Of a stretch of 15,509 nt of DNA, positions 5,753 through 12,559 are shown in pieces. This stretch comes from CAYVQU01 sp964453155 (GTDB taxonomy: Bacteria > Chloroflexota > Anaerolineae > Anaerolineales > UBA11858): contig CAYVQU010000124.1 in assembly GCA_964453155.1 (NCBI GenBank), positions 1-15,509 of the forward strand, read 5' to 3'. The position numbers were made by a program, and so were the translations under genes. The notes below the pieces were generated by a model. It worked only from the letters and a program-made list of their open reading frames with translations. It ran no database searches and was not told the origin of the DNA. Within the stretch, counting starts at the first letter, position 1. Each line of letters begins with the position of its first letter.

Positions 5753-6415
5753 GTGAAAGCAGACAGCCTTCAACCCAGCATACTTCATATTGACGATCAG
5801 CTCCTGGTCGTCAGTAAACCCGCGGGCTTACTTTCCATCCCGGATGGCTATGACCCGGCCAAACCCCACCTGCGCGCCCTCCTGGACCCCGAATACGGCC
5901 GCCTGTGGACTGTCCATCGCCTCGACAAAGATACCAGCGGTGTTATTGTTTTGGCTCGGACCGCCTCCGCTCATCGTCATCTCAATCTCCAATTCGCAAA
6001 TCATCAAATATCCAAAACTTATCATGCCCTGGTCAGTGGCCGCCCTGAATGGGATGCGATCACCGTAGACGCGCCCCTGCGGGCCAACGTCGGGCGCCGC
6101 AAACGCACCGTGGTTGATTTCGAACGGGGTAAACCAGCCCTAACCCATTTCGAAGTTGTAGAACGGTTCGAAGCGTACACGCATATGTTGGCATTTCCTA
6201 AAACCGGCCGTACCCATCAAATCCGCGTTCATCTTTATCATTTAGGATTTCCAATTCTCTCCGATCCGCTCTACGGACCGGGAAAAAAATCCAATCTCGT
6301 TCCCCGCTTGGCCCTCCACGCCCACACCATTGCCTTCATCCACCCAGCCACCAGTGACGAAACCAGTTTTACCGCCGAATACCCGCTTGATTTCGCAGCA
6401 TTGCTCCGCAGTTAA
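5753..6415 (+). CDS. RluA-family pseudouridine synthase (short form)
   Basis: The enzyme converts specific uridines of rRNA or tRNA to pseudouridine in the cytoplasm. The 220-residue protein has the three RluA-family landmarks: the KP motif VVSKPAGLLSIP (19-30), the catalytic motif HRLDKDTSG (55-63, nucleophile D58) and the C-terminal TGRTHQIRVH. It lacks an N-terminal S4 domain, so it resembles RluA or TruC more than RluC/RluD. Which uridine it modifies cannot be told. The start is GTG at 5753, preceded by AAAGG (5742-5746) at a good distance; no ATG lies in frame nearby. It sits just upstream of the heat-shock promoter but is not part of that operon. Confidence 0.88.
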   Translation: MKADSLQPSILHIDDQLLVVSKPAGLLSIPDGYDPAKPHLRALLDPEYGRLWTVHRLDKDTSGVIVLARTASAHRHLNLQFANHQISKTYHALVSGRPEWDAITVDAPLRANVGRRKRTVVDFERGKPALTHFEVVERFEAYTHMLAFPKTGRTHQIRVHLYHLGFPILSDPLYGPGKKSNLVPRLALHAHTIAFIHPATSDETSFTAEYPLDFAALLRS

Positions 6416-6429
6416 AGCTCCGTTTTTTA

Positions 6430-6451
6430 TCCCCCTCTCCCCTTCCCCCTC
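6430..6451 (+). repeat. 22-base pure pyrimidine tract
   Basis: Between the pseudouridine synthase stop and the hrcA promoter the plus strand carries only C and T from 6430 to 6451, within a longer pyrimidine-biased stretch to about 6480. Such tracts can form triplex or unusual structures or mark a Rho-loading C-rich transcript end. No function is shown. Confidence 0.4.
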
Positions 6452-6523
6452 AACTCTAAACCCGCCGTTCTTTTCTCCTCTGTTAATTCTATATAAGAAT
6501 CTCTCTCCCAGATCGCCCAATTC

Positions 6524-6552
6524 TTGACTTGACTTTCACCCCATTGTATAAT
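6524..6552 (+). promoter_or_regulatory. housekeeping promoter of the hrcA operon
   Basis: TTGACT (6524-6529) and TATAAT (6547-6552) are 17 bp apart, a near-perfect primary-sigma promoter. Transcription should begin near 6559, so the CIRCE operator lies at about +8 to +34 and is well placed for HrcA to block initiation or clearance. Confidence 0.92.
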
Positions 6553-6565
6553 CGAAGTTGTGTTT

Positions 6566-6592
6566 TTAGCACTCATGTATCGAGAGTGCTAA
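6566..6592 (+). promoter_or_regulatory. CIRCE operator (HrcA binding site)
   Basis: TTAGCACTC (6566-6574), nine bases, GAGTGCTAA (6584-6592) is an exact match to the CIRCE consensus. It lies between the predicted transcription start and the hrcA start codon, so the operon is expected to be repressed by HrcA and induced on heat or protein-folding stress. The hrcA Shine-Dalgarno AAAGGA overlaps its right end. Confidence 0.98.
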
Positions 6593-6604
6593 AAGGATTA
6601 GCAG

Positions 6605-7642
6605 ATGAGCAACCTGACTGAAAGACAAAAACTCATTTTAGCCTTGGTGGTCCGCGAGTATGTCGATTCGACGCAACCCGTCGGATCGAAACGCTTGGTG
6701 GAAGCTTACAATCTCGATTTCAGCTCAGCCACGATCCGTAATGAGATGGCGGCCCTCACCGATGGCGGTTATCTGCAGCAGCCCCACACTTCGGCCGGTC
6801 GGGCGCCCACCGAAGAGGGTTATCGTTTTTTTGTCAGCCAGTTGATGGGCCAGACGATTTTGCCGGAGCAGACGCAGCGAACGATCCAGCATCAGTTCTA
6901 TCAGGCCCGGCACGATTTCGATCAGTGGATGCGGCTGGCGGCTTCAATTTTAGCCCGTCAATCTCAAGGGGCCTCCCTGGTAACCTCGCTGCACCCCGAA
7001 CACGCCCGGCTCAAACACCTGGAGTTGATCGCCACCCGCGGCCGCCAGGTTTTGATGGTCTTAGTGCTCGAAGGCGGTGAAGTCCGGCAGCAAATGCTAG
7101 CCCTGGCCGAACCGGTTTCGCAGGAAAAACTTAGCCAGGTAGCCGGATGGCTCAACGAAGTGGCCCAAGGCCAAGACGCTGGTTATATTTCCGATACGAT
7201 CGCTCAGCGTACCGATGCCCTGGAGCAGGACATTCTGCGGCTGGCCGCTGATGAGATGGAGCAATCAGATAGTTTGTTGGCCGGTGAAATTTACCGGGAT
7301 GGCATTTCGAATGTGCTGGCCGAACCCGAATTTGCCGAACCTGGCGTGGCGCATCGAGCCCTACGCTTTTGGGAGCAGCGCGGTCACTTAGAAGATTTGC
7401 TCTCCCAAACTGTGATGGTGCCCAGCAGCGGTGGCATCCATGTTTTGATCGGTGGCGAAGGGACCTGGGAAGATTTGAGCGAATGCTCGGTTGTCCTCTC
7501 TCGGTATGGCGTCCCTGGCGTGGCGACCGGAGCTCTAGGGGTTCTCGGCCCCACTCGGATGCCTTACGCCCACACAATTTCGACTGTACAATTTGTCGCT
7601 GGTTTACTTAGCGATTTAGTTGGTGAAACCCTAGCGGAGTAA
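6605..7642 (+). CDS. hrcA: heat-inducible transcription repressor HrcA
   Basis: HrcA is the dimeric repressor that binds CIRCE and shuts down chaperone genes in unstressed cells; its activity normally depends on GroEL. The 345-residue protein has the classic N-terminal winged helix (1-75), including YVDSTQPVGSKRL, ATIRNEMAALTDGGYL and HTSAGRAPTEEGYRFFV. The central GAF-like and C-terminal dimerisation parts follow, with the family stretch around YGVPGVATGALGVLGPTRM near the end. The ATG at 6605 has AAAGGA about seven bases upstream. It is the first gene of the operon, directly behind its own operator, so it is autoregulated. grpE follows after ten bases. Confidence 0.97.
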   Translation: MSNLTERQKLILALVVREYVDSTQPVGSKRLVEAYNLDFSSATIRNEMAALTDGGYLQQPHTSAGRAPTEEGYRFFVSQLMGQTILPEQTQRTIQHQFYQARHDFDQWMRLAASILARQSQGASLVTSLHPEHARLKHLELIATRGRQVLMVLVLEGGEVRQQMLALAEPVSQEKLSQVAGWLNEVAQGQDAGYISDTIAQRTDALEQDILRLAADEMEQSDSLLAGEIYRDGISNVLAEPEFAEPGVAHRALRFWEQRGHLEDLLSQTVMVPSSGGIHVLIGGEGTWEDLSECSVVLSRYGVPGVATGALGVLGPTRMPYAHTISTVQFVAGLLSDLVGETLAE

Positions 7643-7652
7643 TTATTCTCAT

Positions 7653-8273
7653 ATGGCAAAGAAGAAAAAGAAACAAAAAGAGGAAGAAATTCCTGAAGAA
7701 GAAGTTGTTATCGAAGCTGATGACGAACTCGAAGCTGAAGAAGTCGAACTCGATCCCGAAGAAGTCGCCGATGCCCTCGACGACGATGATATCCCGGTCA
7801 AAGAGAAATTAGATCTCGTCAAAATGGCCTGGGATGCCAGTGAAGCCAAGGCGGCCGAATATCTGGATGCCAAGCTGCGAGCCCAGGCTGAATTCTCGAA
7901 TTACAAGAAACGGGTCAACCGTGATCGAGAACAATTCCAGAAAGATGCCGTCGGCCGCGTGGTTCGTAACTACCTGGCGGTATTAGATGATTTAGACCGC
8001 GCCCTCAAGGACAAACCGCAAGACGGTGACGGTGCCACCTGGGCTGAAGGGATCGAGCTTATTTACCGCAAAATGGTCACCCTGCTCGAAAACGACAGCG
8101 TCACCCCCATTGAGGCTGAAATCGGGCAGCAATTTGACCCCAACTTGCACGAAGCCATCGCTCGAGTTCCCGGTACCGACCACGAGAGTGATGCAATTAT
8201 TGATGTAATGCAAATCGGCTACATGATCGGTGAACGGGTTCTACGCCCCACCCGCGTGGCGATTGCAGAGTAG
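7653..8273 (+). CDS. grpE: nucleotide exchange factor GrpE
   Basis: GrpE releases ADP from DnaK and acts as a homodimer and thermosensor. The 206-residue protein starts with a lysine cluster (MAKKKKKQK), then a very acidic, probably disordered tail to about residue 50. A long coiled-coil helix follows, with LRAQAEFSNYKKRVNRDREQ in the conserved region. The C-terminal beta domain shows FDPNLHEAIARVPG and GYMIGERVLRPTRVAI, the family end. The start codon has only a distant GGAG (7636-7639, 13 bases away), so translation is probably coupled to hrcA, whose stop lies ten bases upstream. The acidic N-terminal tail is long but normal for the group. Confidence 0.96.
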   Translation: MAKKKKKQKEEEIPEEEVVIEADDELEAEEVELDPEEVADALDDDDIPVKEKLDLVKMAWDASEAKAAEYLDAKLRAQAEFSNYKKRVNRDREQFQKDAVGRVVRNYLAVLDDLDRALKDKPQDGDGATWAEGIELIYRKMVTLLENDSVTPIEAEIGQQFDPNLHEAIARVPGTDHESDAIIDVMQIGYMIGERVLRPTRVAIAE

Positions 8274-8284
8274 CTGTCTGACAG

Positions 8285-8318
8285 GTCCAAGTAGTCGGAC
8301 AAATCAGACCACTTGGAC
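8285..8318 (+). repeat. hairpin between grpE and dnaK
   Basis: Arms 8285-8296 and 8307-8318 pair over 12 bp with one mismatch and a 10-nt loop. A smaller CTGTC-T-GACAG hairpin (8274-8284) precedes it directly after the grpE stop. There is no T-run. It lies inside the operon, so partial termination or RNA processing that sets dnaK apart from hrcA-grpE is possible. Confidence 0.55.
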
Positions 8319-8341
8319 GCTTTAGACCAGTAAGATATATT
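8313..8341 (+). promoter_or_regulatory. candidate internal promoter before dnaK
   Basis: TTGGAC (8313-8318) and TATATT (8336-8341) are 17 bp apart. The -10 matches five of six consensus bases but the -35 only its TTG. The -35 lies in the right arm of the hairpin. A start near 8348 would give a 45-nt leader for dnaK outside CIRCE control. The evidence is weak. Confidence 0.25.
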
Positions 8342-8363
8342 GGAAAACCAAATTAACAAACAA

Positions 8364-8387
8364 CCAATTAAACTATCAATTGGAGGA
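8364..8387 (+). promoter_or_regulatory. weak hairpin covering the dnaK Shine-Dalgarno
   Basis: CCAATT (8364-8369) is the exact reverse complement of AATTGG (8378-8383), with an 8-nt loop. The right arm includes the first two G residues of the strong Shine-Dalgarno TGGAGGA (8381-8387), which is five bases before the dnaK ATG. The stem has only two G-C pairs, so it would open easily, as expected of an RNA thermometer, but six bp of chance pairing is also possible. Confidence 0.35.
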
Positions 8388-8392
8388 ATACA

Positions 8393-10315
8393 ATGGCAAA
8401 AATAATCGGAATTGACTTAGGAACCACCAACTCAGCGGTGGCAGTGATCGAAGGTGGCGAACCCACCGTAATCCCGTCCGCCGAAGGCGAACGCCTGGTT
8501 CCCTCAGTAGTCGCAATCAATAAAAATGGCGAACGGCTGACCGGCCGCCCGGCCCGCAACCAGGCCGTGGTGAATCCCCTGGACACCGTTTTCTCGATCA
8601 AACGCTTCATGGGGCGCAAATATGATGACGCCGAAGTGCAGCGCGCCAAAGATATGGTGCCTTACGAAGTCACGAAAGCCCCGAACGGCGACGTGCGCGT
8701 CAAATTAGGCGGTAAAGAATATTCTCCGCCTGAGGTTTCCGCCATGATTTTGGCGAAAATCAAAGCCGACGCGGAAGCCTACCTGGGTGATACTGTGACC
8801 CAGGCCGTCATCACCGTCCCGGCGTACTTCAACGACGCCCAACGGAATGCGACCAAAGATGCCGGTAAGATCGCTGGCCTTGAAGTCCTGCGCATCATCA
8901 ATGAACCGACAGCTTCATCTCTGGCTTACGGTCTCGACAAGAAATCCAACGAAGTTATCGTGGTTTATGACCTCGGTGGCGGCACCTTCGATGTCTCGAT
9001 CCTCGAAGTTGGCGATGGCGTTTTCCAGGTTCGCTCCACCAGTGGTGACACTTTCCTCGGTGGCGACGACTTTGATCTGCGGATCATCGACTTTTTGGCC
9101 GATGAGTTCCAGAAAGACAACGGCATCGACCTGCGTCTCGACCGCCAGGCCCTCCAGCGTCTCAAAGAAGCCGCTGAAAAGGCTAAGATCGAGCTTTCGA
9201 GCCTGGGTAAAACCGAAATTAACCTGCCCTACATCACCGCCGATGCTTCGGGTCCCAAACACCTGGTTTTGAGTCTCTCCCGCGCGCAACTAGAGCAACT
9301 GACCGCTGATTTGGTCGACCGCTCGATGGGTCCGGTGAAACGAGCCCTCGATGATGCCGGTCTCAAACCGACCGAGATTAACGAAGTTGTGATGGTTGGT
9401 GGGATGACCCGGATGCCAGCCGTCCAGGAAGCCGTCAAAAAATTCTTCGGTAAAGAGCCCCACAAGGGCGTCAATCCCGATGAAGTTGTGGCCGTTGGCG
9501 CTGCCATTCAGGCGGGTGTCCTCGGTGGCGATGTCTCTGACATCCTGCTCCTCGACGTGACCCCGCTAACCCTGTCCGTTGAGACTTTGGGTGGCGTGGC
9601 AACCCCCCTGATCGAGCGCAATACCACCATCCCGGCCCGCAAGAGCCAGATTTTCTCCACGGCCAGCCACAACCAACCCCAGGTTGAGATCCACGTACTG
9701 CAAGGTGAACGCCCGATGGCTGCCGACAACAAATCCCTCGGCCGCTTCATCCTCGATGGCATCCCCCCGGCGCCGCGTGGTGTCCCCCAAATCGAAGTGA
9801 CCTTCGATATCGATGCCAACGGCATCATCAAAGTAACCGCCCAAGACAAAGCCACCGGCCGCAGCCAAAACATCACAATTACGGCCTCCTCTGGTCTCAG
9901 CGAAGCCGAAATCGAACAGATGAAACGTGACGCTGAAGTCCACGCCGCCGAAGATGAGCAACGCAAGGCCCTGGTTGAAGCTCGCAACAACGCCGACAAC
10001 ATGGCCTACACCGCTGAAAAAGCTCTCGAGGATTTGGGCGAACAGGTTCCTGAAGAGATCAAGACCCAGGTCAGCGAGAAAGTGGCCGAAGTTCGAGCCG
10101 CGCTCGACAATGAAGCCATCGACGCCGACACCCTCAATCAGGTAACGGAAGAACTCTCCAAAGTCATTCAACAAATTGGCGCCGCTACCTATCAACAGGA
10201 AGGAGGCCCACCTCCTGGAGCCCCCGGCCCCGAAGGCTATGCCCCACCCCCTGATGGTCAGACCGGTCCCAGTGATGATGAAGACGTGGTCGACGGCGAG
10301 TTCAAAGACGCGTAA
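8393..10315 (+). CDS. dnaK: Hsp70 chaperone DnaK
   Basis: DnaK binds exposed hydrophobic segments of proteins in an ATP-driven cycle with DnaJ and GrpE. The 640-residue length is standard. The ATPase domain shows GIDLGTTNS (6-14), VPAYFNDAQRNATKDAG (142-158), DLGGGTFD (193-200) and VGGMTRMPAVQEAV. The interdomain linker is the hydrophobic LLLDVTPLTL. The substrate-binding domain and helical lid follow. The tail is Pro/Gly-rich and ends in DEDVVDGEFKDA, close to the usual acidic bacterial ending. The ATG at 8393 has the strongest Shine-Dalgarno of the operon (TGGAGGA), in line with DnaK being the most abundant product. It is the third gene under CIRCE control; a hairpin, a possible second promoter and a possible Shine-Dalgarno-masking stem precede it. 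Confidence 0.98.
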   Translation: MAKIIGIDLGTTNSAVAVIEGGEPTVIPSAEGERLVPSVVAINKNGERLTGRPARNQAVVNPLDTVFSIKRFMGRKYDDAEVQRAKDMVPYEVTKAPNGDVRVKLGGKEYSPPEVSAMILAKIKADAEAYLGDTVTQAVITVPAYFNDAQRNATKDAGKIAGLEVLRIINEPTASSLAYGLDKKSNEVIVVYDLGGGTFDVSILEVGDGVFQVRSTSGDTFLGGDDFDLRIIDFLADEFQKDNGIDLRLDRQALQRLKEAAEKAKIELSSLGKTEINLPYITADASGPKHLVLSLSRAQLEQLTADLVDRSMGPVKRALDDAGLKPTEINEVVMVGGMTRMPAVQEAVKKFFGKEPHKGVNPDEVVAVGAAIQAGVLGGDVSDILLLDVTPLTLSVETLGGVATPLIERNTTIPARKSQIFSTASHNQPQVEIHVLQGERPMAADNKSLGRFILDGIPPAPRGVPQIEVTFDIDANGIIKVTAQDKATGRSQNITITASSGLSEAEIEQMKRDAEVHAAEDEQRKALVEARNNADNMAYTAEKALEDLGEQVPEEIKTQVSEKVAEVRAALDNEAIDADTLNQVTEELSKVIQQIGAATYQQEGGPPPGAPGPEGYAPPPDGQTGPSDDEDVVDGEFKDA

Positions 10316-10326
10316 ATTATTTTCAG

Positions 10327-10387
10327 GTTGAAAGTTGCAGGTTGAAGTTGGAAAAACAGCCTGCAACTTTCAACTTTTAACCTTCAA
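10327..10387 (+). repeat. foldback of GTTGAAA-type heptamers between dnaK and dnaJ
   Basis: GTTGAAAGTTGCAGG (10327-10341) and its exact complement (10360-10374) form a 15-bp perfect stem with an 18-nt loop. The left arm reads as heptamers GTTGAAA, GTTGCAG, and the loop continues with GTTG steps. On the minus strand the right arm holds the same units plus GTTAAAA further out, giving mirrored tandem heptamers. It occupies most of the 82-bp gap inside the heat-shock operon and ends 23 bases before the chosen dnaJ ATG. Confidence 0.7.
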
Positions 10388-10397
10388 GCTTAAAAAT

Positions 10398-11525
10398 ATG
10401 CCCCAAGATTATTACGAAACCCTTGGTGTTTCCCGCGATGCGCCGGACGGTGATATCAAGTCAGCCTTTCGGCGCTTAGCGCGTCAATACCACCCCGATG
10501 TGAGTAAAGAACCCAACGCTGAGGAAAAATTCAAAGAGATTAACGAAGCTTATGCGGTCTTATCCGATCCGGATAAACGAGCCGCCTACGACCGCTTTGG
10601 TCATGCCGGTGTCCAGGGACAAGGTGGTGTGCCCGATTGGACCACGATGGATTTCTCCGATATTTTGGGGGATCTGTTTGGCTTTGGTGGGTTCGGCGGC
10701 TTTGGGCGCTCTTCATCCCGCTCCCGGACTGCCCCTCGCCGGGGGGCTGATCTTCAATATCGAGTCAATTTAGATTTCGAAGAAGCTGTTTTCGGCGTCG
10801 AAAAAGAAATTGAGATCACTCGTGACGAACCCTGTGATACCTGTAATGGCACCGGTGCTAAACCGGGAACTTCTCCCTCGCGCTGCTCTACTTGTGGTGG
10901 CAATGGCGAAGTTCGGCAGCAACGCCAGACCATTTTTGGTTCGATGGTTCAGGTAACGACCTGTCCGGCTTGTAGTGGCAAGGGGGAAGTGATCGTAAAT
11001 CCGTGCTCCACCTGCAGTGGTCGGATGCAGATCCGCAAAACCCATAAGAAAACGGTTTCTATCCCTGCCGGAGTTGATACGGGTACTCAAATCCGCCTGG
11101 CGGGTGAAGGTCAGCCCGGCGTCAATGATGGCCCGGCTGGGAACCTCTATTTGGTCATTCAGGTACGGTCTCACAGGTATTTCAAGCGCCGTGACAATGA
11201 TATTTTGCTTGATTTAGATATCAATGTTGCCCAGGCCACCCTTGGTGATGAGGTCGATGTCCCCACCGTCGATGGCGAAGCAACCCTTAAAATTCCAGCC
11301 GGTACCCAGCCCGGTAAAGTCCTGCGGATGCGCGATAAAGGCGTTCCCTTCTTGCGCAGCAATGGCCGTGGTGATCAATTGGTGATCATCAATGTGGCCA
11401 TTCCCAAGTCGCTCAACACTGAACAACGGGAAATGTTTGAAGCCTTAGGCAAAAGTCTGGGAACCGAAGTGATTCCACAAGAAATGGGCTTCTTTGATAA
11501 GTTTAGGGATGTCTTTGGGGGCTGA
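10398..11525 (+). CDS. dnaJ: Hsp40 co-chaperone DnaJ
   Basis: DnaJ stimulates the DnaK ATPase and delivers substrates. The 375-residue type I protein has a J domain (1-68, HPD at 32-34), a Gly/Phe-rich linker (around 93-104, GFGGFGGFG), the zinc-binding region and C-terminal substrate domains. The four zinc motifs are CDTCNGTG (146), CSTCGGNG (163), CPACSGKG (189) and CSTCSGRM (203). In the last, Met replaces the final Gly, but all eight cysteines are present. The ATG at 10398 gives the normal MPQDYYETLGVS opening; an upstream in-frame TTG at 10335 would add 21 residues read through the foldback and is rejected. No Shine-Dalgarno is visible before the start. It is the fourth gene of the operon. 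Confidence 0.97.
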   Translation: MPQDYYETLGVSRDAPDGDIKSAFRRLARQYHPDVSKEPNAEEKFKEINEAYAVLSDPDKRAAYDRFGHAGVQGQGGVPDWTTMDFSDILGDLFGFGGFGGFGRSSSRSRTAPRRGADLQYRVNLDFEEAVFGVEKEIEITRDEPCDTCNGTGAKPGTSPSRCSTCGGNGEVRQQRQTIFGSMVQVTTCPACSGKGEVIVNPCSTCSGRMQIRKTHKKTVSIPAGVDTGTQIRLAGEGQPGVNDGPAGNLYLVIQVRSHRYFKRRDNDILLDLDINVAQATLGDEVDVPTVDGEATLKIPAGTQPGKVLRMRDKGVPFLRSNGRGDQLVIINVAIPKSLNTEQREMFEALGKSLGTEVIPQEMGFFDKFRDVFGG

Positions 11526-11527
11526 AA

Positions 11528-11603
11528 TAGTGGCGAGTGGACAGTGGTTAGTGGATAGAAAAACATCTTCACTGACCACTTTCCACCAACCACTACCCAC
11601 TAA
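11528..11603 (+). repeat. foldback of AGTGG-type heptamers between dnaJ and prmA
   Basis: Four units with the pattern NAGTGGN run in exact 7-base register from 11528 to 11555 (for example TAGTGGC, GAGTGGA). After a 13-nt spacer, five units of the complementary type run from 11569 to 11603 (for example CCACTAC, CCACTAA). The two arms can pair over about 31 positions with 22 matches. The array starts two bases after the dnaJ stop and ends three bases before the prmA ATG, leaving no room for a Shine-Dalgarno site. Confidence 0.7.
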
Positions 11604-11606
11604 TTC

Positions 11607-12509
11607 ATGAATTGGCTTGAAGTTAGTTTAATCGTTGACGGCGAGATGGCCGAATCTGTAGCCGAAGTTTTGGCGCGCTATGTGGATGGGGTGGTTATCG
11701 AGAGTACCGCGATTGAAGCCAATGTGGAAGACGAAGGCCATCCGGTAGGACCTTTGCGGGTGTGTGCCTATCTCCCGATGGATGCCCAACTTGAAGAGAC
11801 TCGTCAGCGGGTCGAAGAAGCACTGTGGTATTTGGGCCGAATTCGGGAGTTGCCGACCCCGGAGTTCAAGCCGGTTGAGGAAGTCGATTGGGCTGAAATG
11901 TGGAAGCAACATTACCACCCGATCCCAATTGGGCAGCGGTTGATCATTGTCCCGGCCTGGTTGGATTCCCCCGATGAAACTCGTATTCCGATCAAAATTG
12001 ATGTGGGGATGGCGTTTGGGACCGGAACCCACCCGACGACCCAACTTTGTCTTGAAATGTTGGATGATTACACGCCCCAGGGTGGGGATGTCCTTGATAT
12101 TGGCTGCGGCTCGGGGATTTTGTCGGTGGCGGCCCTAAAATTGGGTGCCGGCCGCGCCTTTGGGGTCGATGTGGAAGAGGTGGCAGTTCCGGCGGCCTAT
12201 CAGAATGCGGCGAATAATGCTGTCACCGCGCAAGTGCAGTTCGCAGTCGGTTCGGTAGACCAAATCAAGGCTAGGGTTTTTGAAATTGACCAGGCACCCC
12301 TCGTCCTGGCGAATATTTTGGCCCCCATTTTGATGCGCCTGCTGGATGCTGGCATGGGTGAGTTACTCACGTCGGATGGCGTCATAATCCTTTCAGGGAT
12401 TTTAGCAGAACAAGTCCCCCAAATGCAGGAAAAAATTGAAGCTCACGGACTGCAAATCGTAACCCAACGCCAGCTTGAAGATTGGGTGGCGTTGGCGGTT
12501 ACAAGATAA
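11607..12509 (+). CDS. prmA: ribosomal protein L11 methyltransferase
   Basis: PrmA is the SAM-dependent enzyme that trimethylates lysines and the N-terminus of ribosomal protein L11. The 300-residue protein has the N-terminal substrate domain (1-90), then the family signature GMAFGTGTHPTT (134-145), the SAM-binding loop DVLDIGCGSG (161-170) and the motif ANILA (235-239) in the catalytic half. Its place right after dnaJ is common in many bacteria. The ATG at 11607 gives the expected MNWLEVSL start, but no Shine-Dalgarno is visible and the right arm of the heptamer foldback ends three bases before it. It is the last gene of the operon; a hairpin shared with the convergent protease gene follows directly. 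Confidence 0.95.
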   Translation: MNWLEVSLIVDGEMAESVAEVLARYVDGVVIESTAIEANVEDEGHPVGPLRVCAYLPMDAQLEETRQRVEEALWYLGRIRELPTPEFKPVEEVDWAEMWKQHYHPIPIGQRLIIVPAWLDSPDETRIPIKIDVGMAFGTGTHPTTQLCLEMLDDYTPQGGDVLDIGCGSGILSVAALKLGAGRAFGVDVEEVAVPAAYQNAANNAVTAQVQFAVGSVDQIKARVFEIDQAPLVLANILAPILMRLLDAGMGELLTSDGVIILSGILAEQVPQMQEKIEAHGLQIVTQRQLEDWVALAVTR

Positions 12510-12554
12510 GACCTGCCAGGTTGGCAAACAGAGTTTGCTAAAACCTAGCAGGTC
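12510..12554. terminator. hairpin between convergent prmA and protease genes
   Basis: Arms 12510-12522 and 12542-12554 pair over 13 bp with one mismatch; GCAAAC (12524-12529) and GTTTGC (12533-12538) add an inner 6-bp stem with a 3-nt loop. It starts right after the prmA stop and fills the 50-bp gap. No T-run follows on either strand. A two-way transcript end for the heat-shock operon and the protease gene is likely. Confidence 0.65.
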
Positions 12555-12559
12555 TGAAA

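Noticed and set aside
6486..6500. Interrupted palindrome ATTCT...AGAAT upstream of the hrcA promoter as a second operator
   Set aside because: Only five bp per arm in AT-rich DNA and outside the promoter core; CIRCE already explains the regulation.
9566..10366. Long open frame (266 codons) antisense to dnaK
   Set aside because: It mirrors the codon-biased third positions of dnaK, is rich in Gly/Val/Phe without any recognisable motif, and has no Shine-Dalgarno or promoter of its own.
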